This document shows, one piece after another, positions 8,254 to 17,084 of a stretch of 64,000 bases of DNA (position 1 is its first letter; each line of letters begins with the position of its first letter). Both the position numbers and the translations under genes were made by a program. A model generated the notes under the pieces. That model ran no database searches. It had not been told where the DNA came from and worked only from the letters and a program-made list of their open reading frames with translations. Origin of the DNA: Dyella flagellata (GTDB taxonomy: Bacteria; Pseudomonadota; Gammaproteobacteria; Xanthomonadales; Rhodanobacteraceae); contig NZ_BSOA01000003.1 in NCBI RefSeq assembly GCF_030160275.1, forward strand, positions 513,937 to 577,936, written 5' to 3'.

Positions 8254-9156
8254 TCACGACGCTCGACGGGGGTAGCCTTGCTTCAAGGCTTCCACCACCA
8301 GCTCGACAGCCCGTGATGACTTACGCCGGCTTGGGTAGTAGACATGAAGCCCCACAAACGTGGGAAACCAGTCTTCCAGGACCCAGGCCAAACGACGGGC
8401 CGCGACGTGGGGTGCCGCCATATCCTTGGGCACATATCCGAGCCCGTATCCGCTGAGCGCTGCTTCAAGAATCGGATAGATGCTGTTGAACACCAGCTGT
8501 CCGTCGACTCGAACCCTCACCTGCCGCTTGCCCTTTTTCAGCTCCCAAGGCAGTAAGGCATCCCGTGTCGGCAACCGAAGGTTGATGCAGTTGTGAAGCG
8601 TCAGGTCTTGCGGTTTTTTGGGGGCAGGGTGGGATTTCAGATACTTCGGTGAGCCGACGATCGCCATGGTCATCGGAGGAGCAATGGGGGCGGCGATCAT
8701 GTCCTTGGCGACCTCGTCGCCCAACCGCACGCCGATGTCATACCGGTTCGCCACGATGTCCGATAGCCCGTAGTCGCTGATGATCTCAATCTTTAACTCC
8801 GGGTATCGGCGCAGCAGCGGTTGCACACGCGGCCAAATAAGCGTGTTCGCGTCGTAGTCCGTGGTCGTGATGCGCACGGTTCCGGCTGGCCGATCGGCCA
8901 GCGCGCGCAGAGATTCCAGTTCGGAACCGATTTCTGTCAGGCGTGGTTCGATCGTGGAGACCAATCGTTCCCCGGCATCCGTCAGGGACACACTTCGGGT
9001 CGTTCGCATCAGCAACGGAAGACCCATGCGCTCTTCCAGCGCCCGGACTGTGCGGCTAAGCGCCGATTGAGAGACGCCAAGCTGCACGGCAGCACGGGTG
9101 AAGTTGCGCTCACGCGCCACGGCCATGAACGCCACCAAGTCGTTGAGGTTTTCCAT
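8254..9156 (-). CDS. LysR-family transcriptional regulator
   Basis: The 300-residue protein has the N-terminal LysR helix-turn-helix (ERNFTRAAVQLGVSQSALSRTVRALEERMGLPLLMRTTRSV region, about 16-56), with the TTRSVSLTDAGERL segment that leads into the linker helix. The C-terminal substrate-binding domain contains VRLGDEVAKDMIAAPI, typical of the group regulating SDR/aldo-keto reductase genes. It is divergent from the NAD-dependent epimerase-like gene at 9270, which is its most likely target. It ends 22 bases from the convergent HxlR gene. Family assignment is firm; the inducer is unknown. Confidence 0.93.
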   Translation of the reverse strand: MENLNDLVAFMAVARERNFTRAAVQLGVSQSALSRTVRALEERMGLPLLMRTTRSVSLTDAGERLVSTIEPRLTEIGSELESLRALADRPAGTVRITTTDYDANTLIWPRVQPLLRRYPELKIEIISDYGLSDIVANRYDIGVRLGDEVAKDMIAAPIAPPMTMAIVGSPKYLKSHPAPKKPQDLTLHNCINLRLPTRDALLPWELKKGKRQVRVRVDGQLVFNSIYPILEAALSGYGLGYVPKDMAAPHVAARRLAWVLEDWFPTFVGLHVYYPSRRKSSRAVELVVEALKQGYPRRAS

Positions 9157-9269
9157 GATTGATGTCCCTTGGCATAAGTGCTTGCCGATTTTGCCATCTA
9201 ATCATAGGAAGGAGGTTCCGATACATTAACCCTCCTCTACCTACATCCCTCGATATCCAGGAGATAAGC

Positions 9270-10241
9270 ATGTCCCGAATCGTTGTCATCGGTGGAAGTG
9301 GACACATCGGCACCTATCTGATTCCGGGCCTGGTGGAACGCGGCCATGACGTCGTCAACGTCAGCCGAGGCCAGGCCAGGAGCTATCAACACCATGCCGC
9401 TTGGGATCGGGTTGAACAGGTGGTGATCGACCGAACGGCGGAAGAGAAAGCGGGTGCATTTGGTTCACGCATTGCGGAGCTTCGCCCCGACATCGTGGTC
9501 GACCTGATTTCGTTTGATCTCGCCAGCACACAGGCCTTGGTCGAGGCAGTCCGCGGGAAGGTGGAGCACTTCCTGCACTGTGGAACCATCTGGGTCTACG
9601 GTCACAATGCCTCGGTGCCCGCGGATGAGAGTGATCCACTGAATCCGTTTGGAGACTATGGCGTCAACAAAGCGGCGATCGAGACCTGGCTGTTGCATGA
9701 GACGCGCCGGACGGGCTTTCCTGCCACGGTCTTTCGGCCGGGCCACATCGTTGGACCCGGTTGGGCGCCGATCAACCCGCTCGGTCACCTCAACACCGAC
9801 GTGTTTTCGCGTATGACACGTGGTGAAGAAATCACCCTTCCAAACTTCGGTCTCGAAATGCTGCATCACGTCCACGCTGAGGACGTTGCGCAGATCGTGC
9901 TTCTGGCGATCGCCAATCGGGCGGCGTCCATCGGTGAAACCTTCAATGCGGTATCCGCCAAGGCCTTGAACTTGCGAGGTTATGCCGAAGCGATGTTTCG
10001 TTGGTTCGGATTCGAGCCCAAGATTCGCTATCTGCCGTTCGACGAGTGGAAGGCAGGGCAGGCGCCAGACGAAGGCCACCTGGCCTGGGAACACATCGTG
10101 CGCAGCTCTTGCATGTCCATCGAGAAGGTGCGCAGTCGTTTGGGCTACCGGCCTCACTACACGAGCTTGGCTGCGATACAGGAAGCGGTCTCAGCGTTGA
10201 TCGTCGCGGGACATGTCCAGCCGCCCAAAGGTTGGATGTAG
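9270..10241 (+). CDS. NAD-dependent epimerase/dehydratase family protein
   Basis: The 323-residue product starts MSRIVVIGGSGHIGTYLIPG, with the extended-SDR GxxGxxG motif, and has a YGVNKAAIE motif near 125-133 corresponding to the catalytic YxxxK. FRPGHIVGPGW follows, as in nucleotide-sugar epimerases and related reductases. No exact substrate can be assigned. ATG 9270 has CCAGGAGA just upstream; the upstream in-frame ATG at 9159 would run through the promoter region shared with the divergent LysR gene. Probably regulated by that LysR protein. Confidence 0.88.
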   Translation: MSRIVVIGGSGHIGTYLIPGLVERGHDVVNVSRGQARSYQHHAAWDRVEQVVIDRTAEEKAGAFGSRIAELRPDIVVDLISFDLASTQALVEAVRGKVEHFLHCGTIWVYGHNASVPADESDPLNPFGDYGVNKAAIETWLLHETRRTGFPATVFRPGHIVGPGWAPINPLGHLNTDVFSRMTRGEEITLPNFGLEMLHHVHAEDVAQIVLLAIANRAASIGETFNAVSAKALNLRGYAEAMFRWFGFEPKIRYLPFDEWKAGQAPDEGHLAWEHIVRSSCMSIEKVRSRLGYRPHYTSLAAIQEAVSALIVAGHVQPPKGWM

Positions 10242-10337
10242 TGGGAGTAAGTTGACGGCCGTGAGATGGAGTGGATCGCGTAGATGCAGCCGCATTCATG
10301 GCGATCACCTACACCTTCACGGCTGCCTTCACCCCGC

Positions 10338-11405
10338 TCAGGCCCTCGCTGGTTGGTTGTTGCCCAGCGACGCGCTATCGATGACAAAGCGGTATTTCAC
10401 GTCGCCTTTGAGCATCCGTTCGTAAGCCTCATTGATCTGATCCGCACGGATCATTTCGATGTCGGACACGATTCCGTGCTCGGCACAGAAGTCCAGCATC
10501 TCCTGGGTCTCAGGAATGCCGCCGATGACAGAGCCTGCCAGGCTGCGGCGTTTCAGGATCAGGTTGAACACCTGGGGCGACGGATGCGGCGATGCCGGTG
10601 CGCCGACCAGGGTCATGGTGCCGTCCCGTTTGAGCAGAACGAGGAAGGCATCCAGGTCATGGGGTGCAGCGACGGTGTTGAGGATGAAGTCGAGGCGCTT
10701 GGTGTGTGCCGCCATCTCATCCGCGTTGCGTGAAACCACCACCTCATGTGCACCCAGCGCCTTGGCGGCGTCACGCTTGGATTCGGACGTGGTGAACGCC
10801 ACCACGTGCGCTCCCATCGCGCGGGCAAGCTTGATGCCCATGTGGCCCAAGCCACCGATGCCCACCACGCCCACCTTGTGACCCGGTCCCACTTTCCAGT
10901 GGCGCAGCGGGGAGTAGGTGGTGATGCCCGCACACAAGAGCGGTGCAACAGCGGCCAGCTGCGTTTCCGGATGGCGGACGCGCAACACGTAGCGTTCGTG
11001 CACGACGACCTGCTGCGAATAGCCGCCCAGTGTATGGCCGGGCGCATCGGTCGTCGGGCTGTTGTAGGTGGCGACCAAATGATCGCAGTAGTTTTCCAGC
11101 CCATCGTTGCACTCAGCGCAATGTTGGCAACTGTCGACCATGCAACCGACCCCCACCAAGTCGCCAACCTTGTGGTGGGTCACCTGTGCGCCGACGGCCG
11201 AAACACGGCCAACGATTTCGTGACCGGGCACGCAGGGATACTGCGTGCCGGCCCATTCGGCGCGGACCGTGTGAATGTCCGAGTGACACACGCCGCAAAA
11301 GGCGATGTCGATTTGCACGTCATGAGCGCCCGGCTCGCGCCGGGTGATGCGCATCGGTTCAAGGGATTGATCGGCGGCGATGGCGCCGTAAGCGTGGATG
11401 GACAT
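10338..11405 (-). CDS. Zinc-dependent NAD(P) alcohol dehydrogenase (YahK/CAD-like)
   Basis: This 355-residue MDR enzyme shows FCGVCHSDIHT (catalytic zinc Cys), GHEIVGRVSAVG, the structural zinc cluster GCMVDSCQHCAECNDGLENYC near 92-112, and the Rossmann motif GIGGLGHMGIKLARAMGA near 180-197. The order and spacing match cinnamyl-alcohol/YahK-type NADPH aldehyde reductases, which detoxify broad-range aldehydes in the cytosol. It is the last gene of a leftward unit after the MFS exporter and the cyclophilin-like gene (13-base gap). ATG 11405 begins the MSIHAYGA start usual for the family. It is paralogous to the enzyme at 14837. Confidence 0.93.
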   Translation of the reverse strand: MSIHAYGAIAADQSLEPMRITRREPGAHDVQIDIAFCGVCHSDIHTVRAEWAGTQYPCVPGHEIVGRVSAVGAQVTHHKVGDLVGVGCMVDSCQHCAECNDGLENYCDHLVATYNSPTTDAPGHTLGGYSQQVVVHERYVLRVRHPETQLAAVAPLLCAGITTYSPLRHWKVGPGHKVGVVGIGGLGHMGIKLARAMGAHVVAFTTSESKRDAAKALGAHEVVVSRNADEMAAHTKRLDFILNTVAAPHDLDAFLVLLKRDGTMTLVGAPASPHPSPQVFNLILKRRSLAGSVIGGIPETQEMLDFCAEHGIVSDIEMIRADQINEAYERMLKGDVKYRFVIDSASLGNNQPARA

Positions 11406-11418
11406 GATGTGCTCTCCG

Positions 11419-11919
11419 TTAGTCCGTTGCTCGTTCAAGGGTCACCGGGGTGTGATCAGGAATCGTGTGGATCTGCTCGACACGCGCGTGGATGCGTCCC
11501 AAGGGAACCTTGCCGGGCCAATAGCCAATCGGGCCGTAGTAGAGCGCCACCCACTGGCCTGGGGCGTAGTAGCCCACTTCGGGGATTTCGGGTTCGTCAC
11601 CACGGGGCGCCCCTTTCATGGAAAGCGCGCTTGGCAGCCGGATGATCTTTTCGTCGTAGCCGGGATAGTTGTTGGCGTTCAAGGTCAACGGCAGTCGAGA
11701 CACCAAGTCTTTCGCGGTGTCGTTGTCATACAGCTCGACAGTGAACGCCTTGTCGCCCACACGTATCACGATTTTTTGGCCCGAAAGCTTTCTCAAATCA
11801 CGATGGCTGGACGTTTCATGGGGTGCGTTGTTCATGGTCTGGGCCTCAATCACTCCGATCACGGCGACCGATGCCAATGACATCGCCACCATCCACGTCA
11901 AAAATCGTCGCTTGTTCAT
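11419..11919 (-). CDS. Cyclophilin-like fold protein with signal/anchor
   Basis: The product (166 residues from MNKRRFLTW; 168 if the Met two codons upstream is used) has an N-terminal hydrophobic segment, about 9-27, acting as signal peptide or anchor. The conserved core follows: FTVELYDNDTAKDLVSRLPL, then DEKIIRLPSALSMKGAP, VGYYAPGQWVALYYGPIGY and LGRIHARVEQI. This is the bacterial cyclophilin-like (Cyclophil_like2) domain often seen beside flavin oxidoreductases and alcohol dehydrogenases. The biochemical role is not established. It lies between the MFS and ADH genes with gaps of 12 and 13 bases, so a common operon is likely. Confidence 0.85.
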   Translation of the reverse strand: MNKRRFLTWMVAMSLASVAVIGVIEAQTMNNAPHETSSHRDLRKLSGQKIVIRVGDKAFTVELYDNDTAKDLVSRLPLTLNANNYPGYDEKIIRLPSALSMKGAPRGDEPEIPEVGYYAPGQWVALYYGPIGYWPGKVPLGRIHARVEQIHTIPDHTPVTLERATD

Positions 11920-11931
11920 CGTCATCTCCCT

Positions 11932-13173
11932 TCAAGGTGTGAACTGTCCCTTTGCTGCGACGCCGGTGCGTGACGTCAGCCAGGTGAGGAATGCGGAGAT
12001 CAGCAGCAACGTTGTGCTGGCGATGAAGGTGCCCTGGTAGCCCCGATGGTCGAAGAGCAGGCCGCCTACGGTGGAACCCAGGGCAATGGCCATCTGGACG
12101 ACTGCCACGAAGAGACCGCCGCCGGCTTCGGCATCGTTCGGGAATGTCTTGGCAACCCATGCCCACCAGCCCACCGGCGCGGCGGTGGCGGTCAATCCCC
12201 ACAGTCCCAGCAGTGCAACGACCACTGCCATCCAACTGCCGAAGGTAATCAAGGCCACCGAAATCCCTGCCATCAACATCGAGATCGCGATCAGCGTTTG
12301 ATAGAAGCCGCGTTGAAGGACCTTGCCGATGAGCATCGTGCCGATAACACCGGCGATGCCAACCACCAACAAGATGAGCGAGAGCGTGGGCACCTGAACC
12401 CGCGTGACGGTTTCCAGAAAAGGCCGCACGTAGGTGAACATCGCAAACTGTCCCATGAAGAACACGCTGCCGGCGGCCATGCCGACCGCGACACTGCGGC
12501 GTCCAAACAGCGCGAACACTTGGAAGACCGAATCGGTGCGACCGTCGGCGCTTTTCTCAGTGCGCATCGCGGGCAATGCGAACCCCTGCCAAGCCAGCGT
12601 CATCAGCGCCACCGGCACGAGGCAAAAGAAAGCGCCGCGCCAACCGATGACGGCCCCAAGGTAAGCGCCCAAGGGTGCAGCCACCACGGTGGCCAGCGCG
12701 GTGCCGCCGTTGAAGATCGCCAAGGCGCGTGGCACCTCGGTCGTCGGCACCAACCGAATGGCCGTGGCGGCCGACATGGACCAAAAGCCACCGATGACCA
12801 CACCAATCAGTGCACGGCCCAGCATGTAGGTCGCGTAGTTGGGAGCGAGCGCGATGATCGCACCCGACAATCCCATCGCCGCCGTCAGGCCCAGCAGCAA
12901 CGTCTTGCGGTCCAGCGTGCCGACCAATCCCGATATGAAAAGACTGGTCAACACCGCCAGGGCACCGGAGATGGCGATGCCTTGCCCCACCATGCCTTCG
13001 GTGACGTGCAGATCGGTGGCCATCGGCGTCAGCAAGCTGACCGGCATGAACTCCGACGCGACCAAGGCGAACGCGCAAATCGACATCGCATACACGCCGC
13101 TCCAAGAAGCCGTTTGCACACCGCTTGGGAGGGTGGAGTCGTCGAGAGTGGTGGCAGAGGCTGGGGTGGTCAT
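11932..13173 (-). CDS. MFS transporter, drug:H+ antiporter (DHA1/NepI-like) family
   Basis: The 413-residue protein has about 12 hydrophobic segments. It carries the family signature ALVASEFMPVSLLTPMATDL after the first segment and LDRKTLLLG in the loop between the second and third. This is the 12-TM DHA1-type inner-membrane exporter group that includes NepI and arabinose-efflux-like permeases. It is the first gene of a leftward operon with the cyclophilin-like protein and the YahK-like ADH. The LysR gene at 13698 is divergent, which suggests export and reduction of a toxic compound under LysR control. The substrate is unknown. Confidence 0.9.
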   Translation of the reverse strand: MTTPASATTLDDSTLPSGVQTASWSGVYAMSICAFALVASEFMPVSLLTPMATDLHVTEGMVGQGIAISGALAVLTSLFISGLVGTLDRKTLLLGLTAAMGLSGAIIALAPNYATYMLGRALIGVVIGGFWSMSAATAIRLVPTTEVPRALAIFNGGTALATVVAAPLGAYLGAVIGWRGAFFCLVPVALMTLAWQGFALPAMRTEKSADGRTDSVFQVFALFGRRSVAVGMAAGSVFFMGQFAMFTYVRPFLETVTRVQVPTLSLILLVVGIAGVIGTMLIGKVLQRGFYQTLIAISMLMAGISVALITFGSWMAVVVALLGLWGLTATAAPVGWWAWVAKTFPNDAEAGGGLFVAVVQMAIALGSTVGGLLFDHRGYQGTFIASTTLLLISAFLTWLTSRTGVAAKGQFTP

Positions 13174-13697
13174 GACGTGTCAGGGGATATCGGAGGGGCG
13201 AGGGGGAACACCGGGCGTGTCGGTCACAACGGTTCGACGAGAACAGCAACGTCCAAGGCCGGCGGTGCGTTCGGCACACCCGGCAAGGGGTGGGATCGGT
13301 CTGGAAGCGGCAGATGCAGCGAGAAACGATGGACGCCGACGGACGGATCGAAAAACTCAGTCAACTCGCCCCAGGAATGAACTCAGGAGCGGCTTGGTTC
13401 GCGGAACCCCAGAGCGAGGGGAGGGCGTTGGTCCATGGGGCACATCTTGGCGAACGCAGGGCCCCTTGACTAGCTAATGAATCGTGAAAGGGGTTATTAG
13501 TGAAGCTAATGAGTGATCATGAGACACTGCCCCCGTCCCAGGTCCGGCCCATTTGGCCGCTTCGATGTCGTCACGGTGGATGGCATTTTGCGCGTAGTGG
13601 CGTTCTGGGTGTGGCGGATCGCTCATCTTGGACTACAAGTGATGGCGACAACACCCCAAGTGTGGCTGCCTGTTGAGAAGGCCAGGAGATAGATGCG
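13174..13697. promoter_or_regulatory. Long divergent promoter region between MFS operon and LysR gene
   Basis: These about 520 bases hold no convincing gene. Two direct AGCTAATGA repeats at 13472-13480 and 13504-13512, 32 bases apart (about three helical turns), flank TTATTAG and lie amid AT-richer sequence. This fits a regulator-binding and promoter zone. Coding-like frames here are antisense extensions of the MFS gene. Confidence 0.5.
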
Positions 13698-14651
13698 ATG
13701 GCAAGACCCAACCTCAATGACCTCTCGGCTTTTGTCACCGTCGCCCGAGAAGGCAGCTTCACGCGTGCGGCGAGTGCCATGGGGGTGACCCAGTCTGCCC
13801 TCAGTCAAGCCATGAAGGCTTTGGAAGAGCGACTTGGAATCCGGTTGCTCACGCGGACGACGCGCAGTGTCTCGCTGACGGAGGCCGGGGAACGTTTGTT
13901 CGCCGCCATCGGTGACCGGCTGGATGAGATTGAAACCGAACTCGATGCACTGACGGAGCTGAGAGAAAAGCCTGCGGGATTGGTTCGCATCACCACCGGT
14001 GAGCACGCCATGCGGGCGGTGTTGCTTCCGAAGTTGATGCCACTGATGCACAAGTATCCCGACCTGCGCATCGAGTTCGACGTGAGCTATGGATTGCGGA
14101 ACATCGTGGCGGATCGTTTTGATGCGGGTGTGCGATTGGGTGAAAGCATCGACAAGGACATGATTGCGGTGCCGGTCGGGCCGCAGCTTCGGATGGCGGC
14201 TGTTGCCTCTCCGGCTTATCTCAAAACGCATCCTGCACCCAAGGTTCCGGGTGACCTCGTCAAACATCGATGCATCAATCTGCGACTTCCCACCACCGGC
14301 GGCTTCTATGTGTGGGAGTTTGCAAAGAATGGCCGGGAGCTCAATGTGCGTGTTGAAGGACAAGTGGCGTTCAACACGTCGCCTCACATTGTGGATGCTG
14401 CCATCGCTGGGCTGGGGATCTGCTTCCTGCTGGAAGACGAGCTGTCGCCTGACATCAAGGCGGGCAAGCTGGTCCCGGTGCTGGAAGACTGGTGCCCCTT
14501 GTTTCCAGGCTATTACCTTTACTATCCGAGCCGCCTTCATCCGTCGCCGGCGTTCTCGTTGGTGTTGAATGCCTTGCGTCTGTCGTCAGCCGTGACGACA
14601 TCCCCTGGGCGTACTCAAAAACGCAAGGCGTTGCCAGGGGCCAGACGTTAG
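13698..14651 (+). CDS. LysR-family transcriptional regulator
   Basis: The 317-residue product has the LysR winged helix-turn-helix, with REGSFTRAASAMGVTQSALS and MKALEERLGIRLLTRTTRSV, and a periplasmic-binding-fold effector domain with VRLGESIDKDMIAVPVGP. It is paralogous to the LysR protein at 8254, sharing TTRSVSLTEAGERLF and much of the effector-domain layout. It is divergent from the MFS-cyclophilin-ADH operon and lies upstream of the Tat-type ADH at 14837 on the same strand, so either or both may be targets. The start ATG 13698 is followed immediately by the conserved domain. Confidence 0.93.
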   Translation: MARPNLNDLSAFVTVAREGSFTRAASAMGVTQSALSQAMKALEERLGIRLLTRTTRSVSLTEAGERLFAAIGDRLDEIETELDALTELREKPAGLVRITTGEHAMRAVLLPKLMPLMHKYPDLRIEFDVSYGLRNIVADRFDAGVRLGESIDKDMIAVPVGPQLRMAAVASPAYLKTHPAPKVPGDLVKHRCINLRLPTTGGFYVWEFAKNGRELNVRVEGQVAFNTSPHIVDAAIAGLGICFLLEDELSPDIKAGKLVPVLEDWCPLFPGYYLYYPSRLHPSPAFSLVLNALRLSSAVTTSPGRTQKRKALPGARR

Positions 14652-14836
14652 CCCTGTGCAAGCTGCCTCGGCATGTTCGCGTGACGGGATGATTTCACAC
14701 GGTCATGCGCTTCGTGTTCCCGCGACCGCAAGCGATTCATAAGCAACACTACTAGGCCATTTCACCTGTAAGCGGTTAATGGCATTGCGCTTGCTCGGCA
14801 CAATCGGAACGTCTCCAACGGCGAACGAGGTGCGAC

Positions 14837-16051
14837 ATGTGCAAGGTGTGTGGCGATGGCGAACACGTCCACGATGAGCACGATTCGGTTCAACAGGGAC
14901 GCCGCCGGGTGATGGCAATGGCGGGCGCCAGCCTTCTGGCCGCGCCGGTGCTGGCAGCCATGTCACCCAAGACCGCGGCGCAGGAAGCTTCCCATGGTGT
15001 CGGGAAGGAGGCATTCAAGACGCGGGCGTGGGCCGCAGCGGGTGCGGACATGCGATTCACCCCAAGGGAGATTGAACGCCGGGCGCTTCGACCCACGGAT
15101 GTGCGAATCGAGATCCTTTATGCCGCCATTTGTCACTCCGACATCCACACCGTGCTGGGTGAGTTCGGGCCTCCGGGTTATCCGGTGGTGCCCGGCCATG
15201 AGATCGTGGGACGTGTGAGCGCGATCGGCGATCAGGTCACCCAGTTCAAGGTCGGTGACATCGCGGGTGTGGGTTGCATGGTCGACTCCTGCGGCACGTG
15301 TGAAAACTGCCGCGATGATCGTGAGCAAAACTGTCTCAACGGTGCGACCTTCACCTATGACTACCCGGACAAGGTATCCGGTGGCCGGACCTACGGTGGC
15401 TATGCCAAGGCCATCGTGGTCACGGAGCACTTCGTGTTCCGCATTCCGCCGGGAGCGAACCTGCCGGGGATGGCGCCCCTGCTGTGTGCGGGCATCACGA
15501 CGTTTTCACCCATGCAGCATTGGAAGCTGCAACCGGGCCAGCGCGTGGGTGTGGTGGGGCTGGGCGGCCTGGGCCACATGGCATTGAAGTTGGGGGTGGC
15601 GCGCGGAGCCGAAGTCACCGTGTTCACCACCACACCGGGAAAGATCGCTGATGCAAAGCGGATGGGGGCTCGCGAGGCCGTCTTGTGGAGCGATGAGGCG
15701 TCGATGAAAAGATGGGCCAATCACTTCGATCTCATCCTCTCGACCGTTCCTGAAAGCTACGCCGTGCAGCCGTTCATGGACCTGTTAAAGCTGGACGCAA
15801 CGCTGGTCAATGTCGGTGCGCTGGGCGAGCTTCGCGTCAATGGGCTGGCCAACATCTTCGGTCGGAAAAGCCTTGCCGGTTCCTTGGTCGGCGGTGTCGC
15901 GGAAACCCAGGAGGTGATCGACTACTGCGCCGCTCGCAACATCACCGCCGAGGTGGAAATCATCCGACCGGATCAGATCCAGGAAGCCTATCGGCGCGTT
16001 CTTAATAAGGACGTGCGCTATCGCTTCGTGATCGACATGGGGGCCGCTTAG
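14837..16051 (+). CDS. Zinc-dependent alcohol dehydrogenase with twin-arginine-like signal
   Basis: This 404-residue enzyme has the same MDR layout as the protein at 10338: CHSDIHTVLGEFGPPGY, GHEIVGRVSAIG, the structural zinc cluster GCMVDSCGTCENCRDDREQNC, and GLGGLGHMALKLGVARGA. In front of it is a region of about 70 residues with a Cys/His-rich start (MCKVCGDGEHVHDEH), then GRRRVMAMAGASLLAAPVLAAM and a cleavage-like AAQEA. This resembles a Tat export signal. NAD(P)-dependent dehydrogenases normally work in the cytosol, so export with bound cofactor would be unusual. The ATG has CGAGGTGCGAC upstream. Enzyme family is firm, export is inferred. Confidence 0.88.
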   Translation: MCKVCGDGEHVHDEHDSVQQGRRRVMAMAGASLLAAPVLAAMSPKTAAQEASHGVGKEAFKTRAWAAAGADMRFTPREIERRALRPTDVRIEILYAAICHSDIHTVLGEFGPPGYPVVPGHEIVGRVSAIGDQVTQFKVGDIAGVGCMVDSCGTCENCRDDREQNCLNGATFTYDYPDKVSGGRTYGGYAKAIVVTEHFVFRIPPGANLPGMAPLLCAGITTFSPMQHWKLQPGQRVGVVGLGGLGHMALKLGVARGAEVTVFTTTPGKIADAKRMGAREAVLWSDEASMKRWANHFDLILSTVPESYAVQPFMDLLKLDATLVNVGALGELRVNGLANIFGRKSLAGSLVGGVAETQEVIDYCAARNITAEVEIIRPDQIQEAYRRVLNKDVRYRFVIDMGAA

Positions 16052-16187
16052 CGCAACGACCTACGCTCGCGGCCCATTTGTTAATGCCGATCAACTCCGA
16101 TGACGAGGCCGTGCGATCCATTTGGGATAGCCATCACACGCCGGGGTTAGTGCGAAGCTGGACTTGGGTCAGCGCTGGCCGGACTCT

Positions 16188-16202
16188 TGGTCAGTTGGAC
16201 CA
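16188..16202. promoter_or_regulatory. Short inverted repeat before hxlR copy 2
   Basis: TGGTC-AGTTG-GACCA has 5-base inverted arms and lies about 40 bases upstream of the preferred start of the HxlR gene. A regulatory role is only suggested by position. Confidence 0.3.
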
Positions 16203-16240
16203 GAATACGCAAGCAGACCAATGGCGATGTGAAAATCAAC

Positions 16241-16600
16241 ATGCACGAGGAAATGCGCCGGGCATTTGCGCTGCTTTCAGGGAAGTGGAAGCTGGAAATT
16301 ATGTGGCTGCTCAATCAGCGTGTTTATCGCTTTGGTGAGCTGAGAAAGGCCATTCCGGGCATCACACAACACATGTTGACTGCGCAACTTCGTGAGTTGG
16401 AAGTGGATGGTTTGGTGTCGCGCACGGTCTTTGCGGAGGTGCCTCCGCGAGTCGAATATCAGATCACGCCAAAGGCTCGCGGACTCGGACCAACGATGGA
16501 GGCGCTGATGGCCTGGTGGCATGAATACGGAAAGACGGTGCCCGTCAAAGTAGCCTCACGGGGTCGCCAAGCGAAGGTTGTGAAGTCGAAACCGAAGTAA
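16241..16600 (+). CDS. HxlR-family transcriptional regulator (copy 2, altered 5' end)
   Basis: From MHEEMRRAFALLSGKWK onward this is nearly identical to the HxlR gene at 920, including FGELRKAIPGITQHMLTAQL and the tail RGRQAK. At the position of the first copy's ATG (atgaaaaagcag) this copy reads atacgcaagcag, so that start codon is lost. The next plausible start is ATG 16241, giving 119 residues; a TTG at 16187 is also open. The winged helix is intact, so it may still bind the same DNA sites. It appears to be a duplicated gene whose similarity begins near 16209 and ends near 16605. Confidence 0.85.
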   Translation: MHEEMRRAFALLSGKWKLEIMWLLNQRVYRFGELRKAIPGITQHMLTAQLRELEVDGLVSRTVFAEVPPRVEYQITPKARGLGPTMEALMAWWHEYGKTVPVKVASRGRQAKVVKSKPK

Positions 16601-16817
16601 CGAGCAGAGGTACGGCACGTATGATCAGCAGGCACATCAGCAGCAATTGTGCAGTTCGATGCCCGGAAATAGGCGTCGAATCATGCCTCATAAATGGCTT
16701 TGTATCGCCATTTATTTCAATTCGATTTTGCGAGTTACCCCCAAAATTACCCCCAGATAAGAGCGGCTTGGCTAAGGGGGCGATCGCACACCCATGCATC
16801 GTGCGGCGATCACAACG

Positions 16818-16846
16818 AAAAAGCCCCGACAGAGCCGGGGCCTTTG
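16818..16846 (-). terminator. Rho-independent terminator, leftward
   Basis: Read on the reverse strand, GCCCCG and CGGGGC form a stem around a short loop and are followed by TTTTTCG. It would end leftward transcription, for example from the gene at 17391, about 280 bases upstream. Confidence 0.5.
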
Positions 16847-17057
16847 ACACGTCCTGTGAATGGTGCTGCCCCGCTAGTCCAATGACGACATCCTTGCCGC
16901 CCTGGCGTCCGTGCCACCAGCCGATACGTCGGCGGGACTCACGGGGCATGGGGGTATTTTCTTTGAACGCGTGGGCTTGGACTATCGGATGTCTTCGTTT
17001 TGTGGTGTCGGCGAATTCCTACAACGGGCCAGGCGTTACGGGGAGGGCTAACAATAA

Positions 17058-17084
17058 AGTCTGCTTCCGACCCGAAGCGGACAT
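17058..17084. repeat. Dispersed extragenic palindrome, copy 1
   Basis: The motif reads roughly GTCTGCTTCCGACCC then GAAGCGGACAT, an imperfect palindrome (GTCYGC...GCGGAC). Related copies occur at 18519, 18787 and, partially, 19408, each between small genes. Confidence 0.7.

Noticed and set aside
10746-11645. A 299-codon forward frame
   Set aside because: It runs antisense to the YahK-like and cyclophilin-like genes and has no domain or ribosome binding site.
12046-13380. A 444-codon open frame on the forward strand
   Set aside because: It lies antisense to the MFS transporter gene and has an unnatural His/Arg/Gly/Gln-rich composition; it is a codon-bias shadow.
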